Assembly (NCBI GenBank): GCA_029858165.1
Contig: JAOUFO010000140.1
Coordinates: forward strand, 1-5,526
Source: Deltaproteobacteria bacterium
GTDB lineage: Bacteria > SAR324 > JACQKK01
Reading direction: 5' to 3'
Length of the DNA stretch: 5,526 bases
Made by a program: the position numbers and the translations under genes. Under the pieces are notes generated by a model that was not told the DNA's origin, ran no database searches, and saw nothing but the letters and a program-made list of their open reading frames with translations. This document shows, one piece after another, positions 1 through 5,167 of this stretch; within the stretch, counting starts at the first letter, position 1, and each line of letters opens with the position of its first letter.

Positions 1-250
1 CTTTTGGGTCCTGTCCAGCACCAGCACAGCCCTGGGTTGTGTCGCCTGTCGGCTCCAAACCCCCCAGGCTGGCTGGTGCCTTTCTTTTGGGTCCTGTCCA
101 GCGGTTCACCACCGCCATCCGCCTTACGGCGGCTTTGGGCGGGGTTCACCGCCTTTCTTTTGGGGTTCCTGTCCGGCAACCAGCACCGGCGTTTATTTGT
201 CGCCTGGCGGCTCCAAATCACTTAGCCGGGCTGGTTGCACTTCTTTTGGG
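1..250. repeat. Array of hairpin modules separated by a CTTTTGGG spacer
   Basis: The spacer CTTTTGGG(TCCTGTCC) recurs at 1, 84, 157 and 243, giving modules of 83, 73 and 86 bases. Modules 1 and 3 are related. They share an almost identical apex (41-59 and 199-217, 18 of 19 bases the same) with a GCC stem, a TGNC loop and a GGC stem. Both have inverted outer arms: GCACCAGC (18-25) with GCTGGTGC (72-79), and GCAACCAGC (176-184) with GCTGGTTGC (230-238). Module 3 also pairs 186-190 with 225-229 and 195-199 with 214-218. Module 2 differs: it nests two CCGCC/GGCGG stems (112-116 with 138-142; 119-123 with 128-132) between direct repeats GGTTCACC (103-110, 143-150). The short open frames here look accidental. 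The array runs off the left edge, so its full size is unknown, and I do not recognise it as a named family. The repeat structure is seen directly; any function is unknown. Confidence 0.8.
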
Positions 251-550
251 TCAGTAGGTTTCTTCCTGAAGAAACTCTATGCCCACCCGGTACAGGTTTT
301 TGTGGGGCAGGCACCAGCGCACAATTCCGGGGGCCTTCAGCTTTAGGGAGTCCACATGCAATTCACCGACGGCGCCGATTTCAAACGGAGTCAGGCATTC
401 CATTCCGGCCCCCTCGCGGGAAAGGTCCACCACCTTCCCTTCGGTATGCGAATTTTCTGAGGCATACAGGCAATGGACATGCACATCCCGGCGAATATCT
501 TTTCTTTCGTAGCCTTCTTCGGAGGCAAAATTTGCGTCGGAAACAGTCAT
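251..550 (-). CDS. Small single-domain PilZ protein, probable cyclic di-GMP receptor
   Basis: The protein has 99 residues and is essentially one PilZ domain. Both hallmark ligand motifs are present and correctly ordered: RxxxR (R16-K-D-I-R20) and [DN]xSxxG (D42-L-S44-R-E-G47). In this family these residues wrap around cyclic di-GMP, so binding is likely. There is no signal peptide, membrane segment or partner domain, so it is probably a cytoplasmic effector or adaptor; its target cannot be read from the sequence. An open frame extends upstream to 646, but I chose the ATG at 550 because AGGA lies 6 bases upstream (560-557) and the residues upstream of this ATG do not look like protein. It follows moaE on the same strand after a 168-base gap that holds AT-rich promoter-like sequence, so it is probably transcribed separately. 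Its stop codon touches the last spacer of the repeat array. Confidence 0.88.
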   Translation of the reverse strand: MTVSDANFASEEGYERKDIRRDVHVHCLYASENSHTEGKVVDLSREGAGMECLTPFEIGAVGELHVDSLKLKAPGIVRWCLPHKNLYRVGIEFLQEETY

Positions 551-631
551 AGGGCTTCCTGGTGTGATGTGACAAGCTGGGGGCAATCTTCCCCTATGGA
601 ATTTGCCCGGTGATCCGAACAATCCATATAT

Positions 632-650
632 CATAAAAATTATCATTATG
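632..650 (-). promoter_or_regulatory. Fur-box-like AT-rich palindrome upstream of pilZ
   Basis: The plus strand reads CATAAAAATTATCATTATG. By my alignment it matches the 19-base Fur consensus GATAATGATTATCATTATC at 15 positions, and its ends (CATAA, TTATG) are inverted repeats. It lies 82 bases before the pilZ start, in a clear AT-rich island. On the minus strand the same bases contain several -10-like hexamers: CATAAT (650-645), GATAAT (644-639) and TATGAT (635-630). It may therefore simply be the pilZ promoter. The -35 candidates are weak; the best is ACGACA at 674-669, spaced 18 bases from CATAAT. The match is seen; Fur binding is inference. Confidence 0.4.
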
Positions 651-718
651 GGAAGGAAATTTCATGGATGTCGTCGGCGGAAAAAAATTGGGGGGCGCAA
701 AGGGTTTGGGTTGGGGTG

Positions 719-1156
719 TCAGGCGGGGGGAAGAATTTCAGAATGGCCGCAGCCCTCCACCCACACCTCGCCCCCTTCCCAGAATTCCTTTTTCCAAATG
801 GGTACGGTCACTTTCAACCGGTTGATGGCGTACTGGCAGGCGGCCAATGCCTCCCCCCGATGATGAGAGGATACGGCAATCATCACCGATGCCTCGCCGA
901 TTTCCAGTCTGCCGATCCGGTGGGTGATGGCCAGCTTTTGGATGGGCCACCGTTGGCGGATATCCTGTTTTATCCGTTCCAGTTCTTTTAAAGCCATGGC
1001 CGGGTAGGCTTCGTAAATCAGGTATTTTACCTGCCGACCCTGGCTGTTGTCGCGAACCACCCCGCAAAAGGTGGCCAAGGCTCCGGCGGCGGGGGTTTCC
1101 ACCTGGGCCAACACCTGGGCCAGATTGATGGAAAGGGGAGTGATGGAAAAGGTCAT
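719..1156 (-). CDS. moaE: Molybdopterin synthase catalytic (large) subunit MoaE
   Basis: MoaE is the large subunit of molybdopterin synthase. With thiocarboxylated MoaD it inserts two sulfurs into cyclic pyranopterin monophosphate to give molybdopterin, in the cytoplasm. The 145-residue length is normal. Residues matching the E. coli active site are visible: R35 in the GVVR segment, the H99-R100-G pair, and lysines K115 and K122 in RLKVTVPIWKKE, corresponding to E. coli K119 and K126. The N-terminal PAAGALATFCGVVRD block and the later THRIGRLEIGE block are also typical. The start ATG at 1156 gives a normal MoaE N-terminus, but no good Shine-Dalgarno sequence precedes it. It lies 41 bases after moaD on the same strand, so the two are very probably cotranscribed and translation may be coupled. 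No clear terminator hairpin follows it. Identity is very secure. Confidence 0.95.
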   Translation of the reverse strand: MTFSITPLSINLAQVLAQVETPAAGALATFCGVVRDNSQGRQVKYLIYEAYPAMALKELERIKQDIRQRWPIQKLAITHRIGRLEIGEASVMIAVSSHHRGEALAACQYAINRLKVTVPIWKKEFWEGGEVWVEGCGHSEILPPA

Positions 1157-1197
1157 GGGGATATTGGATACATATATGCGGGGCCAAATGGATAAGC

Positions 1198-1440
1198 CTA
1201 ACCGCCGCTGACAGGGGGGAAAATGGCCACCTCCTGACCAGGCAGTACCGGGTGGTCATCGGGGACATATTCCAGATTTACCGCCACACACAGGGAGTGT
1301 CCGGCAGGCTCAAACCGGGGGTTCCGGTTTAAAAAAGCGGACCGCACCCCTCCGGCGGTGACCGGGGGGGGCACATCCAGCGTGATGGATTCCCCCAGGG
1401 CCTCTTTTAAAAACGCAAAAAGCTGGATGTTGATTTCCAT
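1198..1440 (-). CDS. moaD: Molybdopterin synthase sulfur carrier (small) subunit MoaD
   Basis: MoaD is the ubiquitin-like sulfur carrier of molybdopterin synthase. Its C-terminal glycine is adenylated by a MoeB-type enzyme, converted to a thiocarboxylate, and then donates sulfur inside MoaE. The 80-residue length fits the family. The protein starts with the usual beta strand (EINIQLFAFLKEALG), has the VAVNLEYV segment near residues 52-59, the PGQEVAIFPPVSGG segment, and ends exactly at the required Gly-Gly. The ATG at 1440 is preceded only by a weak AGG 4 bases away. moaE follows 41 bases downstream, which supports the pairing. rpoD ends 111 bases upstream on the same strand with no convincing terminator between, so read-through from rpoD is possible. 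A run of eight C residues on the coding strand (1371-1364) encodes part of a proline triplet. Identity is secure from the ending and the neighbour. Confidence 0.92.
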   Translation of the reverse strand: MEINIQLFAFLKEALGESITLDVPPPVTAGGVRSAFLNRNPRFEPAGHSLCVAVNLEYVPDDHPVLPGQEVAIFPPVSGG

Positions 1441-1498
1441 GGGGCCTGGACCGGTGGATAAGGGGCCGTGGATATAAGGTCTTGAAATACCGGAAGCG

Positions 1499-1513
1499 GC
1501 CCCCCTGGGGGGC
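1499..1513. repeat. GC-only palindrome between rpoD and moaD
   Basis: GCCCCCC and GGGGGGC flank a single central base (1506). As RNA, a stem of about five pairs could form. No T tract follows on the minus strand, so it does not look like an intrinsic terminator for rpoD, though it could slow polymerase. The rest of 1441-1551 shows no gene and no convincing promoter. Confidence 0.35.
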
Positions 1514-1551
1514 TACTCCATCCCCGATCATCCAAAAACAAGAAACCGCGG

Positions 1552-3405
1552 TTATTGATAAAAGCTTTTCAGCAGTTTGCTGCGGGTGGGATGGCGCAGT
1601 TTCCGCAATGCCTTGGCTTCTATCTGGCGGATTCTTTCGCGGGTCACGTCAAAGTCCTGGCCGATTTCCTCCAGGGTGTGGTCCCGCCGCTCATTGATCC
1701 CGAACCGCATTTTCAGCACTTTTTCTTCCCGCGGGGTCAGGGTGTTTAAAACCTGCCGGGTGGTTTCCACCAGATTGGACCGCATGGTGATGTCATCCGG
1801 CATGGCGATTTTGGTGTCCGGGATGAAATCCCCCAGGTGAGAATCCTCTTCTTCCCCGATGGGGGTTTCCAGAGAGGTGGGCTCCTTGGCGATCTGGAAC
1901 ACTTTGCGCACTTTGTCCAGGGGCAGGTCCAAAATTTTTGCGATTTCTTCCGGGGTGGGCTCCCGGCCCAATTCCTGAACCAGATGGCGGGAAGTGCGCA
2001 GCAGCTTGTTCATGGTTTCTATCATGTGCACCGGAACCCGGATGGTGCGCCCCTGGTCCGCGATGGCCCGGGTGATGGCCTGACGGATCCACCAGGTGGC
2101 ATAGGTGGAAAATTTGTAACCCCGGCGGTATTCAAACTTGTCCACCGCTTTCATCAGGCCGATGTTGCCTTCCTGGATGAGGTCCAGGAACTGCAACCCC
2201 CGGTTGGTGTATTTTTTGGCAATGCTGATCACCAGCCGCAGGTTGGCTTCGGTCAACTGGCTTTTGGCCCGTTTTACCTTGCGCTCGGAATTGACCAGCT
2301 GGGTGATTTCACTGCCGAATTCCCCGCTGGACATTTCGGTTTGGGAAACCAGCTTTTCTATGCGCTGTTCGTTGATGCGCAGTTTTTCCATGATGCGCCG
2401 GGCGATGCGGGGCTCATGGCCGGTTTCATGGCGCAGTTGTTGGGCCAGTTCCTCTTTTTTTGCAGGCTCCCGGACTTTCAGCCATTTAAAAATATCCCCT
2501 TCCACCTTGACCGGGTCTCCCCCCAGTTCATTTTTATACCGGGTCAACTGGCGGGTGGTGACGTTGAGTTTGTCCCGGTGCTGCAACATCACCTGACACA
2601 TGGTGGTGATTTGCCGGGAATTGAAATTGATGTTTTTAATGGCTTCGGACAAGGCCTCCCGCTGTTTGGTTTCCAGCCCTTTGGGGTTGGATTTGCGTTT
2701 TTTGCCCTTCATGTCCTCCAGGTTGTCCCAGGCACTCTGGGCTTTTTCAATGGCTTCCAGCACCTTCAGAATGGCGACGCCTTCTTCTTCAATGATGTTG
2801 TCATCCTCATCCATCCCGGAGATGATTTCCTGCACCTTCACCCGGCCGGTTTTCAGCTTGGCCCCCAGGTTCAACAGGTACCGGGCCACCAGGGGGGAGC
2901 GGCTCAGCACCTCTATCATTTCCCGCTGGCCTTCCTCTATCCGTTTGGAGATTTCCACCTCTTCTTCCCGGGTGAGAAGCTTGATATGGCCCATTTCCCT
3001 CAGGTACATCCTCACCGGGTCATCGGTGCGGGTGTCCACCGATGGGTCCAGGTCCAACTCTTCTGTATCCTCCTCGGTGGAGGCGGTGGTTTTGGCCACC
3101 TTCATGGTCCCGGTGGGGTCCATGATCTCTATGTTCATTTCTCCCAGAGAGGAAAGAATATCCTCCATTTGGTCAGCGGTGGTTTCCCCTTTGGGGATGG
3201 CGTCATTGATTTCATCCAGGGTCAGAAACCCTTTTTCCTTACCGGAGGCGATCAACAATTTGATGATTTTGCTCTGGTCTGATCCCTCCTCGGGGGGGAT
3301 GGCCGGGTCAACGGGAGCCTTGGGTGATTTGGCGGGTGAAGAGGATTTGGGTTTCATAGCCCTTTTCTGGCGAGAAGGTTCGGAGGCCGCAAACGCTGCG
3401 GACAT
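1552..3405 (-). CDS. rpoD: RNA polymerase primary sigma factor RpoD (sigma-70)
   Basis: This is the housekeeping sigma factor, which binds core RNA polymerase and recognises -10 and -35 promoter elements. It has 617 residues, close to E. coli RpoD (613). Domains in order are: a Lys/Pro-rich N-terminus; region 1.1 (about 43-105); region 1.2 (about 128-160, DDPVRMYLREMG); a long non-conserved region (about 165-365) with acidic and basic patches; region 2 (about 370-465); region 3 (about 470-530); and region 4 (about 545-615). The -10 recognition residues W438, W439, Q442 and T445 and the -35 helix residues R589, E590, R593 and Q594 are intact, so it should be fully functional. I chose the ATG at 3405 because AAGGA lies 9 bases upstream (3419-3415). 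The next ATG (3357) has AAAAGG only 3 bases away and is a weaker alternative. It is driven by its own promoter and lacks dnaG immediately upstream, unlike the E. coli rpsU-dnaG-rpoD operon. Confidence 0.98.
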   Translation of the reverse strand: MSAAFAASEPSRQKRAMKPKSSSPAKSPKAPVDPAIPPEEGSDQSKIIKLLIASGKEKGFLTLDEINDAIPKGETTADQMEDILSSLGEMNIEIMDPTGTMKVAKTTASTEEDTEELDLDPSVDTRTDDPVRMYLREMGHIKLLTREEEVEISKRIEEGQREMIEVLSRSPLVARYLLNLGAKLKTGRVKVQEIISGMDEDDNIIEEEGVAILKVLEAIEKAQSAWDNLEDMKGKKRKSNPKGLETKQREALSEAIKNINFNSRQITTMCQVMLQHRDKLNVTTRQLTRYKNELGGDPVKVEGDIFKWLKVREPAKKEELAQQLRHETGHEPRIARRIMEKLRINEQRIEKLVSQTEMSSGEFGSEITQLVNSERKVKRAKSQLTEANLRLVISIAKKYTNRGLQFLDLIQEGNIGLMKAVDKFEYRRGYKFSTYATWWIRQAITRAIADQGRTIRVPVHMIETMNKLLRTSRHLVQELGREPTPEEIAKILDLPLDKVRKVFQIAKEPTSLETPIGEEEDSHLGDFIPDTKIAMPDDITMRSNLVETTRQVLNTLTPREEKVLKMRFGINERRDHTLEEIGQDFDVTRERIRQIEAKALRKLRHPTRSKLLKSFYQ

Positions 3406-3417
3406 AGGGAGGTTTCC

Positions 3418-3465
3418 TTACGAACTGAACCTGAGAAAGCCGATATCCTTATCAGCTGAACCCAT
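3418..3465 (-). CDS. Possible 15-codon upstream ORF in the rpoD leader
   Basis: An ATG at 3465 opens a 15-residue frame, MGSADKDIGFLRFSS, ending in TAA at 3420-3418. AGGGA (3475-3471) sits 5 bases before the ATG, a good Shine-Dalgarno position. The TAA overlaps the TAAGGA ribosome site of rpoD, and 12 bases separate its end from the rpoD ATG. It is in the same frame as rpoD. The frame and sites are seen directly; translation and any regulatory role are inferred. It could be chance, since a frame this short carries little statistical weight. Confidence 0.35.
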   Translation of the reverse strand: MGSADKDIGFLRFSS

Positions 3466-3506
3466 ACCCGTCCCTAGGTATGTAACGCACGACCACTCAA
3501 TTGGTT

Positions 3507-3535
3507 ATTATGGACAAAACAAAAGAAAATTTCAA
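3507..3535 (-). promoter_or_regulatory. Near-consensus sigma-70 promoter for rpoD
   Basis: On the minus strand, TTGAAA (3535-3530) and CATAAT (3512-3507) are separated by exactly 17 bases. Each hexamer matches consensus at five of six positions. A-rich sequence lies just upstream. Transcription would begin near 3500, leaving a leader of about 95 bases before the rpoD ATG. This suggests rpoD is transcribed by the holoenzyme it forms. Confidence 0.75.
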
Positions 3536-3665
3536 TAGCTTACCTTTTGTTTGATCGGATGAAACAAGGGTTGGGAAATGTGTGATGCAGCCCTCCTTTT
3601 CGGGTTGTTGCAGGGGCATAAGGATATTCGGCCGCCGGGGTGATATGGAAAAATCCGGTACGGGG

Positions 3666-3691
3666 GGCCGAAAACAGGGTTTTCCCCGGCC
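3666..3691. repeat. Bulged inverted repeat in the rpoD-doxX intergenic region
   Basis: GGCCG AAAAC (3666-3675) can pair with GTTTT (3679-3683) and CGGCC (3687-3691), leaving an AGG loop and a CCC bulge, for ten base pairs in total. No T tract follows in either direction, so it is not a typical terminator. It lies between the two divergent promoters and could be an operator or simply chance structure. A GGAAAAATCCGG sequence nearby (3647-3658) resembles an arm of the hairpin at 3791-3820. Confidence 0.45.
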
Positions 3692-3717
3692 GGAAACGGT
3701 GGATTTGTTGAATCCCG

Positions 3718-3747
3718 TTGATTTATCAATGGCTTCCTGTGTATAAA
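3718..3747 (+). promoter_or_regulatory. Probable promoter for the doxX-type gene
   Basis: TTGATT (3718-3723) and TATAAA (3742-3747) lie 18 bases apart on the plus strand. The -10 matches consensus at five of six positions and the -35 at four of six. Transcription would start near 3754, and the leader RNA would contain the hairpin at 3791-3820. The rest of the 416-base gap (3406-3821) holds the rpoD leader and promoter and the inverted repeats; I see no real gene in it beyond the possible upstream ORF. Confidence 0.55.
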
Positions 3748-3790
3748 AAGTTTAAAGCTGTGGCAGGTGTCCCAAATAGAACCTGTTTTC

Positions 3791-3820
3791 GGAAAATCCG
3801 GAAGTTTGTTCCGGTTTTCC
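3791..3820 (+). promoter_or_regulatory. Long hairpin or palindromic operator before the doxX-type gene
   Basis: GGAAAA (3791-3796) and CCGGAA (3798-3803) pair with TTCCGG (3809-3814) and TTTTCC (3815-3820). This gives twelve perfect pairs around a GTTTG loop, with one bulged T at 3797. It ends one base before the ATG at 3822, so it would block ribosome access to that codon. A second small palindrome (3821-3834) covers the same ATG. It is not followed by a separate T tract, so a classical terminator is unlikely. It may be a DNA operator or a leader RNA element. Confidence 0.6.
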
Positions 3821-3863
3821 AATGGATTTCCATTTGAATCCTTATGCAAAAGAAGGAGCCGGA

Positions 3864-4349
3864 TTGGACCTGAACCGTTCGGATAACAGTCTGGCCCTGA
3901 TCAGGATCGTCATCGGGGTTTGGTTTCTCCACTCTGGGCTGGCCCATGTCACCCTGACCCCATCCCTGTGGTCCACCGCCCATTGGGACCAGGAGATGGA
4001 ACGACTGATCACCCTCTATTCCCAGGATCACCCGTACCCCTGGTTTCAAAGCTTCATGGTGGATACCCTGCTTCCCAATTCCGCCCGGTTTGCCGCCTAC
4101 AGTTCCATCGGGGAACTGGTGTTGGGACTTGCCCTGACTTTGGGATTGCTCACCCCTTTGGTTTCCGTGGCGGGGATGGGGTATGCCGCGTTGTTTGGGT
4201 TGATGAAAATCCATGCCGGATTGGGACCCCAGGGGTTGTATATGATCCTGTTTTTTTCCATGCTGGGCTTTGCGATGGCCAAAGCCGGCAGACACTGGGG
4301 GGGGGACATGATCCTGGCCAAATTCTGGGAAAAAAGCCCGGTGTGGTAA
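3864..4349 (+). CDS. DoxX-family inner membrane protein
   Basis: This is a small four-helix membrane protein of the DoxX/DoxD-like family. Counting from the TTG start it has 161 residues, with membrane segments near 10-29, 77-95, 97-115 and 124-142. Family features are the first-helix pattern LIRIVIGVWFLHSG and the SIGELVLGLALTLGLLTP block with E84. DoxX relatives are linked to quinone or thiosulfate redox chemistry in some organisms, but most members have no known role, so I assign none. I prefer TTG at 3864 because AAGGAG (3853-3858) sits 5 bases upstream. The alternative ATG at 3822 adds 14 residues, has no ribosome site, lies in strong hairpins, and the extra codons are AT-ended, unlike the rest of the gene. 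The loop at 29-75 between helices 1 and 2 is unusually long and aromatic. A run of nine G (4297-4305) encodes part of HWGGD near the C-terminus. The TRAP genes follow on the same strand. Confidence 0.82.
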   Translation: MDLNRSDNSLALIRIVIGVWFLHSGLAHVTLTPSLWSTAHWDQEMERLITLYSQDHPYPWFQSFMVDTLLPNSARFAAYSSIGELVLGLALTLGLLTPLVSVAGMGYAALFGLMKIHAGLGPQGLYMILFFSMLGFAMAKAGRHWGGDMILAKFWEKSPVW

Positions 4350-4495
4350 TCGGTTGGTGGTGTGCTCCTGATGGATTCCACCGGGAACATTGTTTCTGCT
4401 GAGCAACCGTTTTTCCCCCATTCCCTGTTTGGGTTATTCAAACCCGGGGCCAATTGGACTTGGTTGATCGGCTTTCGGTTGCGGACGGAAAAAAA

Positions 4496-4517
4496 CCGGA
4501 GGAGGACCCTCTTCCGG
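4496..4517 (+). promoter_or_regulatory. Hairpin hiding a GGAGG sequence upstream of the TRAP small subunit
   Basis: CCGGAGGAG (4496-4504) can pair in RNA with CTCTTCCGG (4509-4517) using one G-U pair, with a GACC loop. The stem contains a perfect Shine-Dalgarno-like GGAGG, but it is about 30 bases from the ATG at 4535 and has no start codon at the right distance. If translation starts at the TTG at 4454, these bases are coding instead. Confidence 0.3.
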
Positions 4518-4534
4518 CCTATATTTGGAATTCC

Positions 4535-5167
4535 ATGCTTCAGGATTTTCCCCATCTGGTGGATCGGCTGAATGAGCGCATCGGCCGCATGATATCCTGG
4601 CTGACCCTGGGGATCGTGCTGGTGGCCGGGGCGGATGTGGTGTTGCGTTATCTGTTTGGGGTGGGATGGGTGTTTATGCTGGAACTGGAATGGCACATGT
4701 TCGGGGTTCTGTTTTTGCTGGGGGCGGGCTACACCCTGAAACATCAGGACCATGTCCGGGTGGATCTGTTCTACGCCGGGTTTTCTCCGGTTTGGCGGGC
4801 CAGGGTGGATTTTTGGGGAGCGGTGTTGTTTTTGATTCCCATGTGCGGGTTGGTGATCTGGACATCTTTACCGTATGTGGCTTTTGCGGTGCAGGACCTG
4901 GAAGGCTCTCCCAATCCGGGGGGATTGCCCTTGCGGTTTTTGATCAAATCCATGATTCCCCTGGGGTTTGGGCTGTTGGCCCTGCAAGGGGCGGCCCAGG
5001 CGGTCGTCGCCTACGAGGTGTTGCGGGGTTCAAAAGGCGGATATCCCCTGACGGGGACAGCCATGGGAGGCAACCCCGGCGGGAACCCCCTCCTGAAAAA
5101 AGCAAAGTCCACCGGCGGACGGGCTGAAAACAAGCCAAAAGGCCGTGGGAACAAAGGGGATTCATGA
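4535..5167 (+). CDS. TRAP transporter small membrane subunit (DctQ-like, mannitol/chloroaromatic type)
   Basis: This is the small permease of a tripartite ATP-independent periplasmic transporter, which uses an ion gradient and a periplasmic binding protein to import organic acids. From the ATG at 4535 it has 210 residues, with four membrane segments near 19-40, 52-68, 92-112 and 139-160. The sequences RLNERIGR, ELEWHMFGVLFLLGAGYTLKH, HVRVD and GSPNPGGLP are typical of the mannitol/chloroaromatic (FcbT2-like) branch. The substrate cannot be predicted from the name alone. The start is uncertain: TTG at 4454 gives 27 more residues, but neither site has a strong Shine-Dalgarno sequence (only GGA near the ATG), and homologues as I remember them begin close to RLNERIG. 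The last 45 or so residues form a Gly/Lys/Asn-rich hydrophilic tail. The stop overlaps the next gene by ATGA. The 4350-4534 gap shows no terminator or clear promoter, so cotranscription with the DoxX gene is possible. Confidence 0.9.
   Translation: MLQDFPHLVDRLNERIGRMISWLTLGIVLVAGADVVLRYLFGVGWVFMLELEWHMFGVLFLLGAGYTLKHQDHVRVDLFYAGFSPVWRARVDFWGAVLFLIPMCGLVIWTSLPYVAFAVQDLEGSPNPGGLPLRFLIKSMIPLGFGLLALQGAAQAVVAYEVLRGSKGGYPLTGTAMGGNPGGNPLLKKAKSTGGRAENKPKGRGNKGDS

Noticed and set aside
1..250. CRISPR array
   Set aside because: The module lengths vary (83, 73, 86), two of the three between-spacer segments are related to each other, and they form hairpins themselves, unlike unique CRISPR spacers. No cas gene is present.
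4..257. Short plus-strand frames in the repeat region
   Set aside because: They are translations of the repeated spacers and hairpins, producing repeated FFWV/FLLG strings, with no ribosome site or domain.
557..576. TGTGA-like sequence near the pilZ ribosome site as a CRP-type operator
   Set aside because: TGTGA is directly repeated rather than inverted, so a CRP-type palindrome is not supported.
551..646. N-terminal extension of the PilZ protein to the ATG at 646
   Set aside because: The extension would place the start inside the AT-rich promoter-like patch, while the ATG at 550 has a well-placed AGGA site.
700..718. Possible terminator after moaE
   Set aside because: A T-rich run occurs on the minus strand just downstream (about 692-686), but I found no stable hairpin directly before it.
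1837..3282. Long plus-strand open frame (481 codons) opposite rpoD
   Set aside because: It is fully antisense to an unambiguous rpoD and is rich in F, H, G and Q, as expected for the reverse complement of a GC-rich coding sequence. No family features or ribosome site support it.
2600..3538. Second plus-strand frame (312 codons) opposite rpoD
   Set aside because: It is serine-rich and low in complexity, overlaps rpoD and its promoter, and shows no recognisable domain.
3532..3849. Minus-strand 105-codon frame in the divergent intergenic region
   Set aside because: Its composition is not protein-like, and it covers the doxX-side promoter, the hairpins and the -35 of rpoD.
3726..4753. Minus-strand frames (231 and 218 codons) opposite the DoxX and TRAP genes
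   Set aside because: They are rich in H, Q, P and G and antisense to recognisable membrane proteins, so they are shadows.
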